A stretch of 40,587 nucleotides of DNA, from positions 1 to 40,587 of the forward strand of contig CAIKHZ010000292.1 of assembly GCA_903827375.1 (NCBI GenBank), written 5' to 3'. Below are positions 33,552-40,587 of the stretch, one piece after another. The notes under the pieces are model-generated. The model was not told where the DNA came from. It saw only the letters and a program-made list of their open reading frames with translations, and did no database searches. Position 1 is the first letter of the stretch. Every line of letters starts with the position of its first letter. A program made the translations under genes and the position numbers. This DNA is from Akkermansiaceae bacterium (lineage in GTDB: Bacteria; Verrucomicrobiota; Verrucomicrobiia; Verrucomicrobiales; Akkermansiaceae).

Positions 33552-33715
33552 GCCGCTGAGGTGACTTGTAGCCGAAGGCTTGACCTAACGACGGGAACTT
33601 TGGCATTTCAAGGACTCGATTGGCGAAGTCTGCCGGGCGAGCGGGAGACTTGGCGAAAATGGAGAATTTCAAGTCTTGTGCGATGGAGCATGGGGGGACA
33701 GAGTTTGGGCAGCAC

Positions 33716-35449
33716 ATGCGAGCCCTGCCACTACGTTGGATTCCCCGAGGCGAACCGTTTCAAAATCATGAAATGGCTTCGTCTGGCGGGTTTCCGCCGA
33801 TTTTAGAACACCTGATCCGCCAGCGGGGGCTGCCAACGGGCGTGGGACTTGAAGAATACCTGCAGCCAAAACTTCGGGATCTGTCTGATCCATTCCTGCT
33901 ACCCGACATGCTTCTGGCGGTGGAGCGCATCCTGCTCGCGGCCGATCGCAAGGAGAACGTCTGCATCTTCGGTGACTACGACGTCGATGGAGTCACCTCC
34001 ATCGCGCTGATGCGGCGCATCCTGCGGGCCTACGGACTAGACGCCCGCCATTTCATCCCCAAACGTGGCAGCGAAGGCTACGGCCTGAGCCAGGCGGCAC
34101 TGGTTCGTTGCATGGCGGATGGCATCAAGCCGGACCTGCTCATAGCGGTGGATTGCGGCACCACATCGCTGGCGGAAGTAGCCAGCCTGAGGGCCGAAGG
34201 CATGGATGTGCTCATCTTCGATCATCATGAACCCGGACCCGCAGGCCGCCCGGATTGTTGCGCGCTGGTCAACCCGAAATGCGGCACCGCTTTCACCTAC
34301 CTCTGCGCCGCTGGCGTTACTTTCAAGCTGGGCCATGCCTTGCTCAAGACGCGCCCGGCTGATCTCGATTTGAAACAACTCATTGATTTGGTCGCGGTGG
34401 CCACCATTTCAGACATTGTGCCGATGATTGGCGAGAACCGGCTGATGGTCCGCCATGGACTCAAACAATTGTCCCACACCCGCAACCTCGGCCTGCGGGC
34501 CCTCCAGGAAGTCACCGGAATGCACGGCGAGGCCACTTCCATGGACGTCGGATTCCGGATCGGCCCGCGCCTGAATGCGGCCGGCCGGATGGATGCCCCC
34601 GAGGTGGCCCTCGCCGCGCTAAATGCCGAGACCAGCAGCGAGGCGCTCGCCCTCGCGCAACAGCTCGATGCCTACAACCGCCAGCGCCAGCAATATGAGG
34701 GGCTCATTCGCGAGCAGGCGGTCGAGCTTCTAACTAGTTTTGATCCCTCGCTCGATCCGGTCATCGTGTTAGGCTCACGGCAATGGCATCACGGGGTGGT
34801 GGGCATTGTGGCCTCTCGTTTGATGCGCCAATACCACAAGCCGACGTTTGTGATGGCCATTGATGCGGATGGGCTTGGCAAAGGGTCGGGGCGCAGCATT
34901 GAGGGGGTTTCTTTGGTGGAGGCGATCCGCGCTTGCGGCGAGGATTTGGAGGCGGGCGGCGGCCACGCAATGGCGGCGGGTCTCTCGATTCGGGAGGAGA
35001 AGATGGATAGTTTTCGCGAGCATTTTGGGGCGTATGTGCTGGCCAACACGAGCGAGGAGCAACGCCAACCGACGCTAAGATACGACGCTGAGATCAGCTT
35101 TGATCAGCTATCGCTGGAATTTTTGGCCAGCTATGAATTGCTTCAACCGTTCGGCAATAGCAACCCGCAGCCAATTTTTGTCACGCGCAAAGTGGAATTG
35201 AGCCGTCGGCCGCTGCACATGAAGAACCAGCATCTGCGGCTGTTGTTGCGGCAAGGGATCAACGAACAGGACGCGGTGTTCTTCGGTGGTGGAGAATGCC
35301 CGCTGCCCGATCCGCCGTGGGACATCGCATTTTCGATTGATCGCAACACGTACCGAGGGCGCACCACGCTGCAATTGGTGATCCAGGATGTGAGGAGCGC
35401 GGCGGGCGAATCTCCGAGAGTTGCGATAAATCCGGAAGCAGAAGTTTAA
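33716..35449 (+). CDS. recJ: Single-stranded-DNA-specific exonuclease RecJ
   Basis: A 5'-3' ssDNA exonuclease used in recombination and mismatch or base-excision repair. 577 residues from the ATG at 33716, the normal size. DHH-family motifs: I VCIFGDYDVDGVTS (D87, D89, D91), II LLIAVDCGTTS, III FDHHEPG (D169-H170-H171), and IV LVAVATISDIVPMIGENR. The DHHA1 domain has GIVASRLM and the conserved GGGHAMAAGLSI. The C-terminal OB-fold (about 450-560) contains LQPFGNSNPQPIF, a RecJ hallmark. The in-frame ATG at 33620 lies closer to the intergenic repeats and gives residues unlike RecJ; MRALPLRWIPRGEP places the early Trp as expected. It is followed 77 bp later by the rpiB-glyA fusion on the same strand. 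Confidence 0.96.
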   Translation: MRALPLRWIPRGEPFQNHEMASSGGFPPILEHLIRQRGLPTGVGLEEYLQPKLRDLSDPFLLPDMLLAVERILLAADRKENVCIFGDYDVDGVTSIALMRRILRAYGLDARHFIPKRGSEGYGLSQAALVRCMADGIKPDLLIAVDCGTTSLAEVASLRAEGMDVLIFDHHEPGPAGRPDCCALVNPKCGTAFTYLCAAGVTFKLGHALLKTRPADLDLKQLIDLVAVATISDIVPMIGENRLMVRHGLKQLSHTRNLGLRALQEVTGMHGEATSMDVGFRIGPRLNAAGRMDAPEVALAALNAETSSEALALAQQLDAYNRQRQQYEGLIREQAVELLTSFDPSLDPVIVLGSRQWHHGVVGIVASRLMRQYHKPTFVMAIDADGLGKGSGRSIEGVSLVEAIRACGEDLEAGGGHAMAAGLSIREEKMDSFREHFGAYVLANTSEEQRQPTLRYDAEISFDQLSLEFLASYELLQPFGNSNPQPIFVTRKVELSRRPLHMKNQHLRLLLRQGINEQDAVFFGGGECPLPDPPWDIAFSIDRNTYRGRTTLQLVIQDVRSAAGESPRVAINPEAEV

Positions 35450-35526
35450 ACGACGAATTGCACGAATAACCGCGAAGGATCCGTCAATTCCTTGAATTTG
35501 CGATTCCCAAGCGGCCGCCGAGCGGT

Positions 35527-37221
35527 TTGAATGCGCCCCGCCGTCCTATGAGCCTCCCCCCCCTCCGCATTGCCCTTGGTGCCGATCATGGTGCCGTTGA
35601 CCTTAAAAATGCCGTTGCTGCGCATCTCGCCGCCGCCGGTCACCACCTCCAAGACTTCGGCACCCATGGCCACGAGGCCGTCGATTACGCTGATTACGCC
35701 AATTTGGTGGCCCGGGCGGTGGCCGATGGCAGTTGTGACTTCGGAATCCTCGCCTGCACAACCGCTGCTGGCATGTGCATCGCCGCCAATCGCCACCGCG
35801 ACGTGCGGGCTGCCTCCGCCCGCTCGCCTGAAGAAGCCGTCACCATCCGCCAGCACAATGACGCCAACATCCTCTGCCTCGCCGGTAAATTTTCCGACGA
35901 ACCCACCGCTATCGCCATGGCAGAGGCCTTCCTCACCACCGCCTTCGCCGGCGGACGCCACACCCAACGCGTATGCAAGGCGTCTGGCAGCCGGATCGCA
36001 GAGGTGGATGCTCCCATCGCTGCTGCCATCAGCGCCGAGGCCCACCGCCAGCGCAACAACATCGAATTGATTGCCTCTGAGAATTTTGCGTCGCCAGCGG
36101 TGATGGAAGCCCAAGGGTCCGTCCTCACAAATAAATATGCGGAAGGCTACCCCGGCCGTCGTTGGTACGGCGGGTGCGAAAATGTCGATGTGGTCGAGCA
36201 GTTGGCCATCGATCGCGCCAAGACGATCTTCGGAGCCGAGCACGCTAACGTGCAACCCCACTCCGGCTCTCAGGCCAATACCGCCGTCTATTTCTCCGTG
36301 CTGCAACCCGGCGATAAGATTCTAACTATGGATCTGGCCCATGGCGGCCACCTCACCCACGGCCACAAGGCCAATTTTTCCGGGCGTTTTTACGCGGTGA
36401 CCCACTACGGAGTGAGCCCCGAGGACGAGCGGATCAACTACGCGGAGTTGGAAGCCACCGCTCGTGCCCTCAAACCCGCGCTCATCACCGTGGGGGCTTC
36501 TGCCTACTCGCGCATCATCGACTTCGAGCGCATGGGGCGGCTCGCCCGGGAGATCGGTGCCTATCTGTTTGTTGATATGGCGCACATCGCCGGACTGGTC
36601 GCTGCGGGCGTGCATCCCAGCCCGGTGCCGCACGCGCATTTCGTCACATCCACCACCCACAAATCCCTTCGAGGTCCGCGTGGAGGCATCATTTTATGCA
36701 AGGAAGAGTTTGCCAAACGGATCGACTCCCAGGTGTTTCCCGGCATTCAAGGCGGACCGCTCATGCATGCCATCGCCGGCAAAGCCGTGTGCTTCGCCGA
36801 GGCTCTCCTGCCGGAATTCAAAACCTATCAGCAGCAAATTGTCCGCAACGCCCAGGCCATCGCCGCCCGCCTCACCCACCACGGCTACCGGATTGTCTCC
36901 GGCGGCACCGACAACCACCTGATGCTCGTGGACCTCCGCAGCATGGGCCTCAACGGCACCCTCGCCTCCCACGCCCTCGACTTGGCCGGCATCACAGTGA
37001 ACAAAAATTCCATCCCATTTGATACGGGTTCGCCGATGAAACCCAGTGGCATCCGGATTGGCACCCCCGCCGTTACGACCCGCGGCATGCGCGAGGCGGA
37101 CGTGGAGCGAGTTGCCGATTTTATCCATCAAGTCCTCCTTGCGCCGGAAGATGCCGCCCGTCTAACGTCCATCCGTGATGAAGTCTTCGCCTTCAACCGC
37201 GCCTTCCCAATGCCGAGATAA
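35527..37221 (+). CDS. Fused ribose-5-phosphate isomerase B and serine hydroxymethyltransferase
   Basis: One uninterrupted 564-residue frame carries two complete enzymes. Residues about 8-155 are Rpi[11 protein letters not shown] (D20, H21), [17 protein letters not shown] with catalytic Cys77, the RQHNDANIL block (H110, N111) and [10 protein letters not shown] (R144, R148). The usual CGTGxG loop is changed to CTTAAG. Residues about 158-564 are [49 protein letters not shown], the PLP lysine K379 in [14 protein letters not shown], and [18 protein letters not shown] makes glycine and 5,10-methylene-THF from serine; RpiB interconverts ribose-5-P and ribulose-5-P. Both supply nucleotide synthesis (PRPP, glycine, one-carbon units), a plausible reason for the fusion. 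The linker is only about 10 residues. ATG 35548 is an alternative start. Confidence 0.94.
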   Translation: MNAPRRPMSLPPLRIALGADHGAVDLKNAVAAHLAAAGHHLQDFGTHGHEAVDYADYANLVARAVADGSCDFGILACTTAAGMCIAANRHRDVRAASARSPEEAVTIRQHNDANILCLAGKFSDEPTAIAMAEAFLTTAFAGGRHTQRVCKASGSRIAEVDAPIAAAISAEAHRQRNNIELIASENFASPAVMEAQGSVLTNKYAEGYPGRRWYGGCENVDVVEQLAIDRAKTIFGAEHANVQPHSGSQANTAVYFSVLQPGDKILTMDLAHGGHLTHGHKANFSGRFYAVTHYGVSPEDERINYAELEATARALKPALITVGASAYSRIIDFERMGRLAREIGAYLFVDMAHIAGLVAAGVHPSPVPHAHFVTSTTHKSLRGPRGGIILCKEEFAKRIDSQVFPGIQGGPLMHAIAGKAVCFAEALLPEFKTYQQQIVRNAQAIAARLTHHGYRIVSGGTDNHLMLVDLRSMGLNGTLASHALDLAGITVNKNSIPFDTGSPMKPSGIRIGTPAVTTRGMREADVERVADFIHQVLLAPEDAARLTSIRDEVFAFNRAFPMPR

Positions 37222-37269
37222 AGACTCAGGAGTCTTGCTCGCCCAGTCGAACTCTGCCTAACTCTCAGC

Positions 37270-38010
37270 ATGCAGCTCTACTTGCTATTTTTCGCCGGGC
37301 TGCTATCTGGCTTAATCGATGCCATCGCTGGTGGCGGCGGCCTCATCAGCGTGCCCGCCCTGCTGTGGGCCGGCCTGCCTGTGCAAGTCGCGTTGGGAAC
37401 GAACAAATTGCAGGCGGCCTGCGGGACCTCGCTCGCCGTTACCCGCTTTGCCCGGGCCGGCTGGATTCGCTGGGCCGACGTGCGATTGGCTATCGGAGTG
37501 ACCTTTGTGTTTGCGGCGCTGGGTACTTGGGCGGTGACGATTCTGGATAAGGCATTGCTCAAAGCCATTGTCCCATGGTTGCTCTTGGTGGTGGCCGTCT
37601 ATACGCTGCTCAGCCCGCGCCTGGGCCTGCAACGCAAGGCCGCCAGGCTTTCCGCCAACACCTTCGCCTTGCTCGGAGGCTCACTGCTGGGGTTTTATGA
37701 TGGCTTCTTCGGTCCTGGTGCCGGTTCATTCTGGACCATCTCCCTGCTCAGCCTGCGCGGCTTTGAGCTGACGCGGGCCACGGCCTACACCAAGGCAGTT
37801 AACCTAACAAGCAACGTGGCCTCCTTGCTGGTTTTTCTGATAGCTGGCAGCGTGATGTTCAAAATCGCACTGGTCATGATTGCCGGGCAACTCATCGGTG
37901 CACGCCTGGGTTCCGGGTTGGTGATCAAGCACGGTGCGCCGTTTGTGCGGGTGGTGTTTTTGGTGGTGGTGTTCGTCCTGACGGCCAAGCTGTTGTGGGA
38001 CCAGTTGTGA
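37270..38010 (+). CDS. TSUP (TauE/SafE) family membrane permease
   Basis: A 246-residue inner-membrane protein with about seven to eight helices. The first half shows LSGLIDAIAGGGGLISVPAL and ALGTNKLQAACGT, and the second half shows the internally repeated equivalents GSLLGFYDGFFGPGAGSFW and TAYTKAVNLTSNVASL; together these are the two inverted-repeat signatures of the TSUP family. Family members export sulfite, sulfoacetate or other organosulfur anions, or take part in formaldehyde or oxalate-related transport. No sulfur gene is adjacent, so the substrate is open. It starts 48 bp after the rpiB-glyA stop and could be co-transcribed; it converges on rsmH with 4 bp between stops. Confidence 0.92.
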   Translation: MQLYLLFFAGLLSGLIDAIAGGGGLISVPALLWAGLPVQVALGTNKLQAACGTSLAVTRFARAGWIRWADVRLAIGVTFVFAALGTWAVTILDKALLKAIVPWLLLVVAVYTLLSPRLGLQRKAARLSANTFALLGGSLLGFYDGFFGPGAGSFWTISLLSLRGFELTRATAYTKAVNLTSNVASLLVFLIAGSVMFKIALVMIAGQLIGARLGSGLVIKHGAPFVRVVFLVVVFVLTAKLLWDQL

Positions 38011-38014
38011 GGGA

Positions 38015-39052
38015 TCAGGCCTTGATCGCCCAGCGCAGTTTGGCAGAGCTGCTGCGTGAATTGAGGTGGCGTTCCTGAGGACTGGCGGTGACCACTTCCT
38101 CACTGATGCGGGAGTACACCCCGTCTCGCCAGCCAGCTTGAAACGCCTTCTTCACCCGACGGTCCTCCCCTGAATGAAATGTTAGAAAAACCGTCCTGCC
38201 GCCGGGTTTCAGACAATCCGGCAGCACCCGCAATAAGCCGTCCAAGGCGGTGAATTCCTCGTTAACGGCGATTCTAACGGCCTGGAACACCCGCCGAATC
38301 GTCAGTTCCACCCCCTCCTCAGCACGGCCGCTCAGGCAAGCTCGAACGGCTGTGGTGAGTGCCATGGTATTGGCGAAGCGGCGGCCGGCCAGTGCCAGTG
38401 CGAGTTCGGCGGCTTGCGGTTCATCGGCGTGTTCGTGGAGCGCAGTTTCCAGTTTTGCTGTTGTCACCTTGGCCAGCCACTCGGCGGCGCTGAGTCCGCG
38501 GTTTGGGTTCATTCGCATGTCGAGCGGACCCGCAAATTTGAAGCTGAAGCCGCGTGCCGGATCGTCAAGTTGCATCGACGAGCAACCGAGGTCGGCAAAC
38601 ACGAAGTCCACCCCGTCGATACCGCGTTCAGCGAGCACCTTGGCCAGTCCTGCGTAGTTGCAACGCAGCGCTTCAAACGTGTTTTCTCCAAAACCCAGTG
38701 CCCGCAGACGGGCAAGGGTCTTGGGCATTTCCAAGGGATCGAGATCCATGCCTAGCAATTTTCCGGAAGCCGTAATCCGCTTCAAAATCCCTGCCGCGTG
38801 CCCGCCATAGCCCAGTGTGGCATCGACGCCAATGCTGCCCTCACGCAAGCCAAGGGCCGCAAGGCATTCCTCCATCATAATCGGTAGATGGGTTCCGGCC
38901 GGCGTCTTGCCCGATGCAATCACCTTGGCCACCGTCTCCGGATAGCGCCCGCCATCATGCTCCTTGTACTTTTGCTCGAATCGACGCGGGTTGCTCCCGC
39001 CGTAACGCGGACGACGGGGGGGGCGGGCTGCGCTGGGATCCGGGTCACTCAT
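38015..39052 (-). CDS. rsmH: 16S rRNA (cytosine(1402)-N(4))-methyltransferase RsmH
   Basis: Methylates N4 of C1402 in the ribosomal P site. 345 residues, slightly longer than usual because of a basic, Pro/Arg-rich leader (SAARPPRRPRYGGSNPRRF) before the canonical THLPIMMEECLAAL. Motifs: GVDATLGYGGHAAGIL (SAM motif I), GMDLDPLEM, FVFADLGCSSMQLDDPARGFSF and DMRMNPNRGLSAAEWL. The C-terminus has AVRIAVNEEFTALDGLL, TFHSGEDRRVKKAF and RSSSAKLRWAIK, all RsmH hallmarks. The gene usually heads the dcw cell-division cluster; here it stands alone, facing a TSUP permease and divergent from a TPR protein gene. An ATG inside the leader would be possible, but the 39052 start is open and acceptable. Confidence 0.96.
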   Translation of the reverse strand: MSDPDPSAARPPRRPRYGGSNPRRFEQKYKEHDGGRYPETVAKVIASGKTPAGTHLPIMMEECLAALGLREGSIGVDATLGYGGHAAGILKRITASGKLLGMDLDPLEMPKTLARLRALGFGENTFEALRCNYAGLAKVLAERGIDGVDFVFADLGCSSMQLDDPARGFSFKFAGPLDMRMNPNRGLSAAEWLAKVTTAKLETALHEHADEPQAAELALALAGRRFANTMALTTAVRACLSGRAEEGVELTIRRVFQAVRIAVNEEFTALDGLLRVLPDCLKPGGRTVFLTFHSGEDRRVKKAFQAGWRDGVYSRISEEVVTASPQERHLNSRSSSAKLRWAIKA

Positions 39053-39158
39053 GCCTCCAGCCTAGCACTACCTCCATGCCTTGTCAGTTATCCTGTGCTA
39101 ACAAAAAATCCAGAGTATTCTTGCTTGTTCCGCTGGAGTAACAAGCTACGCTGCTTGC

Positions 39159-40587
39159 ATGAAGCTGCTGGAAGTTTCCCTTGCAAGCAGGCTGGCTCTG
39201 ACGCCCCATCATTCCCTCGGTGCGATGGCTTGCGCGGTTCTTGCCGCCACGGCTTTCGGCTGCGCCGCGTGTCAGGCTCCGGTGAAGCTGCCCCCGGCCG
39301 TGACCAAGTCCACTGCTCCAGCCCATGATCCGAAGCGCGACCAGCAGGCCGTGGAGTACAAATGCCTGTTGACCGGCGAGCGGCTGGTGGAACAGGCGAA
39401 ATGGCAGGAGGTGGCCACCTACTGCGCCGCCCTCGAAGCCCGCTTCCCAAAGTCCACCTATCTCGACCGCATTATCTTCTATCAAGGACTGGCGCATATC
39501 TGCAATACCGGCGCCGCCGCTGACTTTGCGTTGTCCACGAAATTGTTTGAAAGAGTCACCCGCAACTATCCCAAGAGCGAGTTTTACGAACCTGCGCTCT
39601 ATTATCTAGCGTTGGCGCATTTCCTGAACAACGAATACCAGAAAACTGTGGCCGCCTGCTCTGAATATCTTCGCAAATATCCCGATGGCCTGTATGCCGG
39701 CGACTTGCAGTACCGACTGTCTTACATCGATTCCAATGACACCCGGGTGGAACCTAATAAGATAATCACCGAGATCGAGACTTTTATGGAAGGTCATCCA
39801 AATGATGTATCTAACGGATCTATGCTGTGTCTGCTCGCAGACACCTATAAAAAAAACCACGAGGATGACAAGGCACTCGCAGCCTATCAAAAGGCGCTCT
39901 GGAGCAAGAGTCCCGACGATGTGATCCAATACGCACTGGATTCCGCCACCACGATTCTGCAAGCAAGGAAGGATTGGAGTGCCATCGCCGAGATGCATGG
40001 CGAATACCTGCGAAGGAATCCCGACAACCCGTTTTTACTGCAGGGGTTCGGAGATAAGGTGAAAAAGGATATACGCGAAGGCAAAGGCGAGGAAGGTGCC
40101 CATGCCCTCACGAACAATCATGGCACATCCCGTTTCTGCGAAACCACTCTCGGCAAAATCCAAGCCCTCATCGACCTCGGCAAATTCGATGAAGGCCGCA
40201 AGCTCGCCGAGCAGGTGGTCGGCGATAAGAAGTTCCGCGGAGAAATGGCTGCCAAAGCCTATCTGATGATGGCGGACGGCTACCGGGTGGAGGCGGCCAA
40301 GGCCCCGCCCGGTGATGGGGTCACCGAGCTTCTCAAGAAGGCCTACGCGACCTATCAAAGAGTTGAGATCACCTATCAAAGCCTCCCTGAAATCTGTGCG
40401 GAAGCCTATTGGCAGGCCGCTGAAACCGCCAAGGAACTCAATCAAGATGGCCTCGTCGCGGAAAACTTGAAAGCGCTTATCGATCATCCCAGGCTTCAAG
40501 ACACCCGCCGGGCCAAGGACGCCAAGGACGCCAAGGACGCCAAGGACGCCAAGGACGCCAAGGACGCCAAGGACGCCAAGGACGCCA
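39159..40587 (+). CDS. Exported TPR-repeat protein (BamD/CpoB-like), 3' end missing
   Basis: At least 476 codons, open to the contig end. The N-terminus has a hydrophobic stretch ending in Cys-rich sequence (MACAVLAATAFGCAACQAP), best read as a lipoprotein signal although the lipobox is not ideal. Tandem helical hairpins of TPR type follow: QEVATYCAALEARFPKSTYL, FERVTRNYPKSEFYEPALYYL, KTVAACSEYLRKYPDGLYAG and DKALAAYQKALWSKSPDDV. The spacing and the YPxS/YPDG turns resemble outer-membrane assembly or tol-associated TPR lipoproteins. The last visible part is an Ala-Lys-Asp repeat (from 40512) that runs into the contig edge. A second ATG (Met23) could be the true start. It is divergent from rsmH, with 106 bp between them. 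Confidence 0.82.
   Translation, partial: MKLLEVSLASRLALTPHHSLGAMACAVLAATAFGCAACQAPVKLPPAVTKSTAPAHDPKRDQQAVEYKCLLTGERLVEQAKWQEVATYCAALEARFPKSTYLDRIIFYQGLAHICNTGAAADFALSTKLFERVTRNYPKSEFYEPALYYLALAHFLNNEYQKTVAACSEYLRKYPDGLYAGDLQYRLSYIDSNDTRVEPNKIITEIETFMEGHPNDVSNGSMLCLLADTYKKNHEDDKALAAYQKALWSKSPDDVIQYALDSATTILQARKDWSAIAEMHGEYLRRNPDNPFLLQGFGDKVKKDIREGKGEEGAHALTNNHGTSRFCETTLGKIQALIDLGKFDEGRKLAEQVVGDKKFRGEMAAKAYLMMADGYRVEAAKAPPGDGVTELLKKAYATYQRVEITYQSLPEICAEAYWQAAETAKELNQDGLVAENLKALIDHPRLQDTRRAKDAKDAKDAKDAKDAKDAKDAKDA
40512..40587 (+). repeat. 9-bp tandem repeat coding (Ala-Lys-Asp)n at contig end
   Basis: GCCAAGGAC is repeated eight times exactly from 40512 and runs off the contig after four more bases (GCCA). 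It is in frame with the TPR gene and encodes alternating Ala-Lys-Asp triplets, a charged helix-prone tract. The contig probably breaks here because the repeat could not be resolved by short reads. Confidence 0.96.

Noticed and set aside
37225..37240. AAGACT-CAGG-AGTCTT hairpin after rpiB-glyA
   Set aside because: A short 6-bp stem with no T tract and only 48 bp before the next co-directional gene; probably chance or at most a weak attenuator.
40512..40587. CRISPR-like repeat array
   Set aside because: It is a 9-bp tandem repeat without spacers and is in frame with a gene; no cas gene is present.

Overview
The window is a high-GC (about 60%, by eye) bacterial contig that most resembles Verrucomicrobiota. 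The reasons are two very large secreted beta-repeat proteins with the same calcium-motif/beta C-terminus, GC-rich palindromic intergenic repeats, and several conserved proteins of a verrucomicrobial type. This placement is inferred from gene content; no rRNA or marker tree is available. There are no rRNA genes, CRISPR arrays or recognisable insertion sequences. Both ends of the contig are compromised: bases 1-23 match an Illumina TruSeq adapter, and the last 76 bases are a 9-bp tandem repeat inside an open gene.

Layout. 1-1.6 kb: edge of an integrated element, with a tyrosine recombinase reading leftward off the contig from the 3' end of a tRNA-Val(CAC). 1.7-3.6 kb: DNA primase dnaG. 4-8 kb: a 1,360-residue secreted protein that joins beta-repeat modules, an Ig-like domain and an SGNH/GDSL esterase. 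8.1-11.3 kb: a nitrogen-related group, with amtB (behind a textbook sigma-54 promoter) divergent from a TorF-type porin and a truncated haemoglobin. 11.3-16.3 kb: envelope genes (rodA, a zinc-ribbon membrane protein coupled to a conserved cytosolic protein of unknown role, and an L,D-transpeptidase). 16.4-18.7 kb: a small operon with two members of the ebo metabolite-traffic cluster (EboB/TatD-like and EboE) behind a small unknown gene. 18.8-24.7 kb: a DEDDh exonuclease, a GH78 alpha-L-rhamnosidase, a BaiN/HI0933-type flavoprotein and an RlmM-like methyltransferase. 24.9-28.8 kb: a 1,287-residue autotransporter-associated beta-strand repeat protein. 29.1-32 kb: a leftward mrp-nadC-birA cofactor operon interspersed with short tandem repeats. 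32-40.6 kb: two hypothetical genes, recJ, a single-chain RpiB-GlyA fusion, a TSUP permease, rsmH, and a truncated TPR lipoprotein-like gene.

Working together: the SGNH giant and the rhamnosidase suggest use of acetylated, rhamnose-bearing plant or algal polysaccharide. The amtB promoter points to nitrogen-limitation control. The most distinctive items are the RpiB-GlyA fusion, the solenoid-SGNH giant with a nearly identical internal duplication, the reduced ebo module, the sigma-54 amtB promoter, and an apparent bias that places rare Leu codons TTA/CTA in GTTAG/CTAAC contexts.
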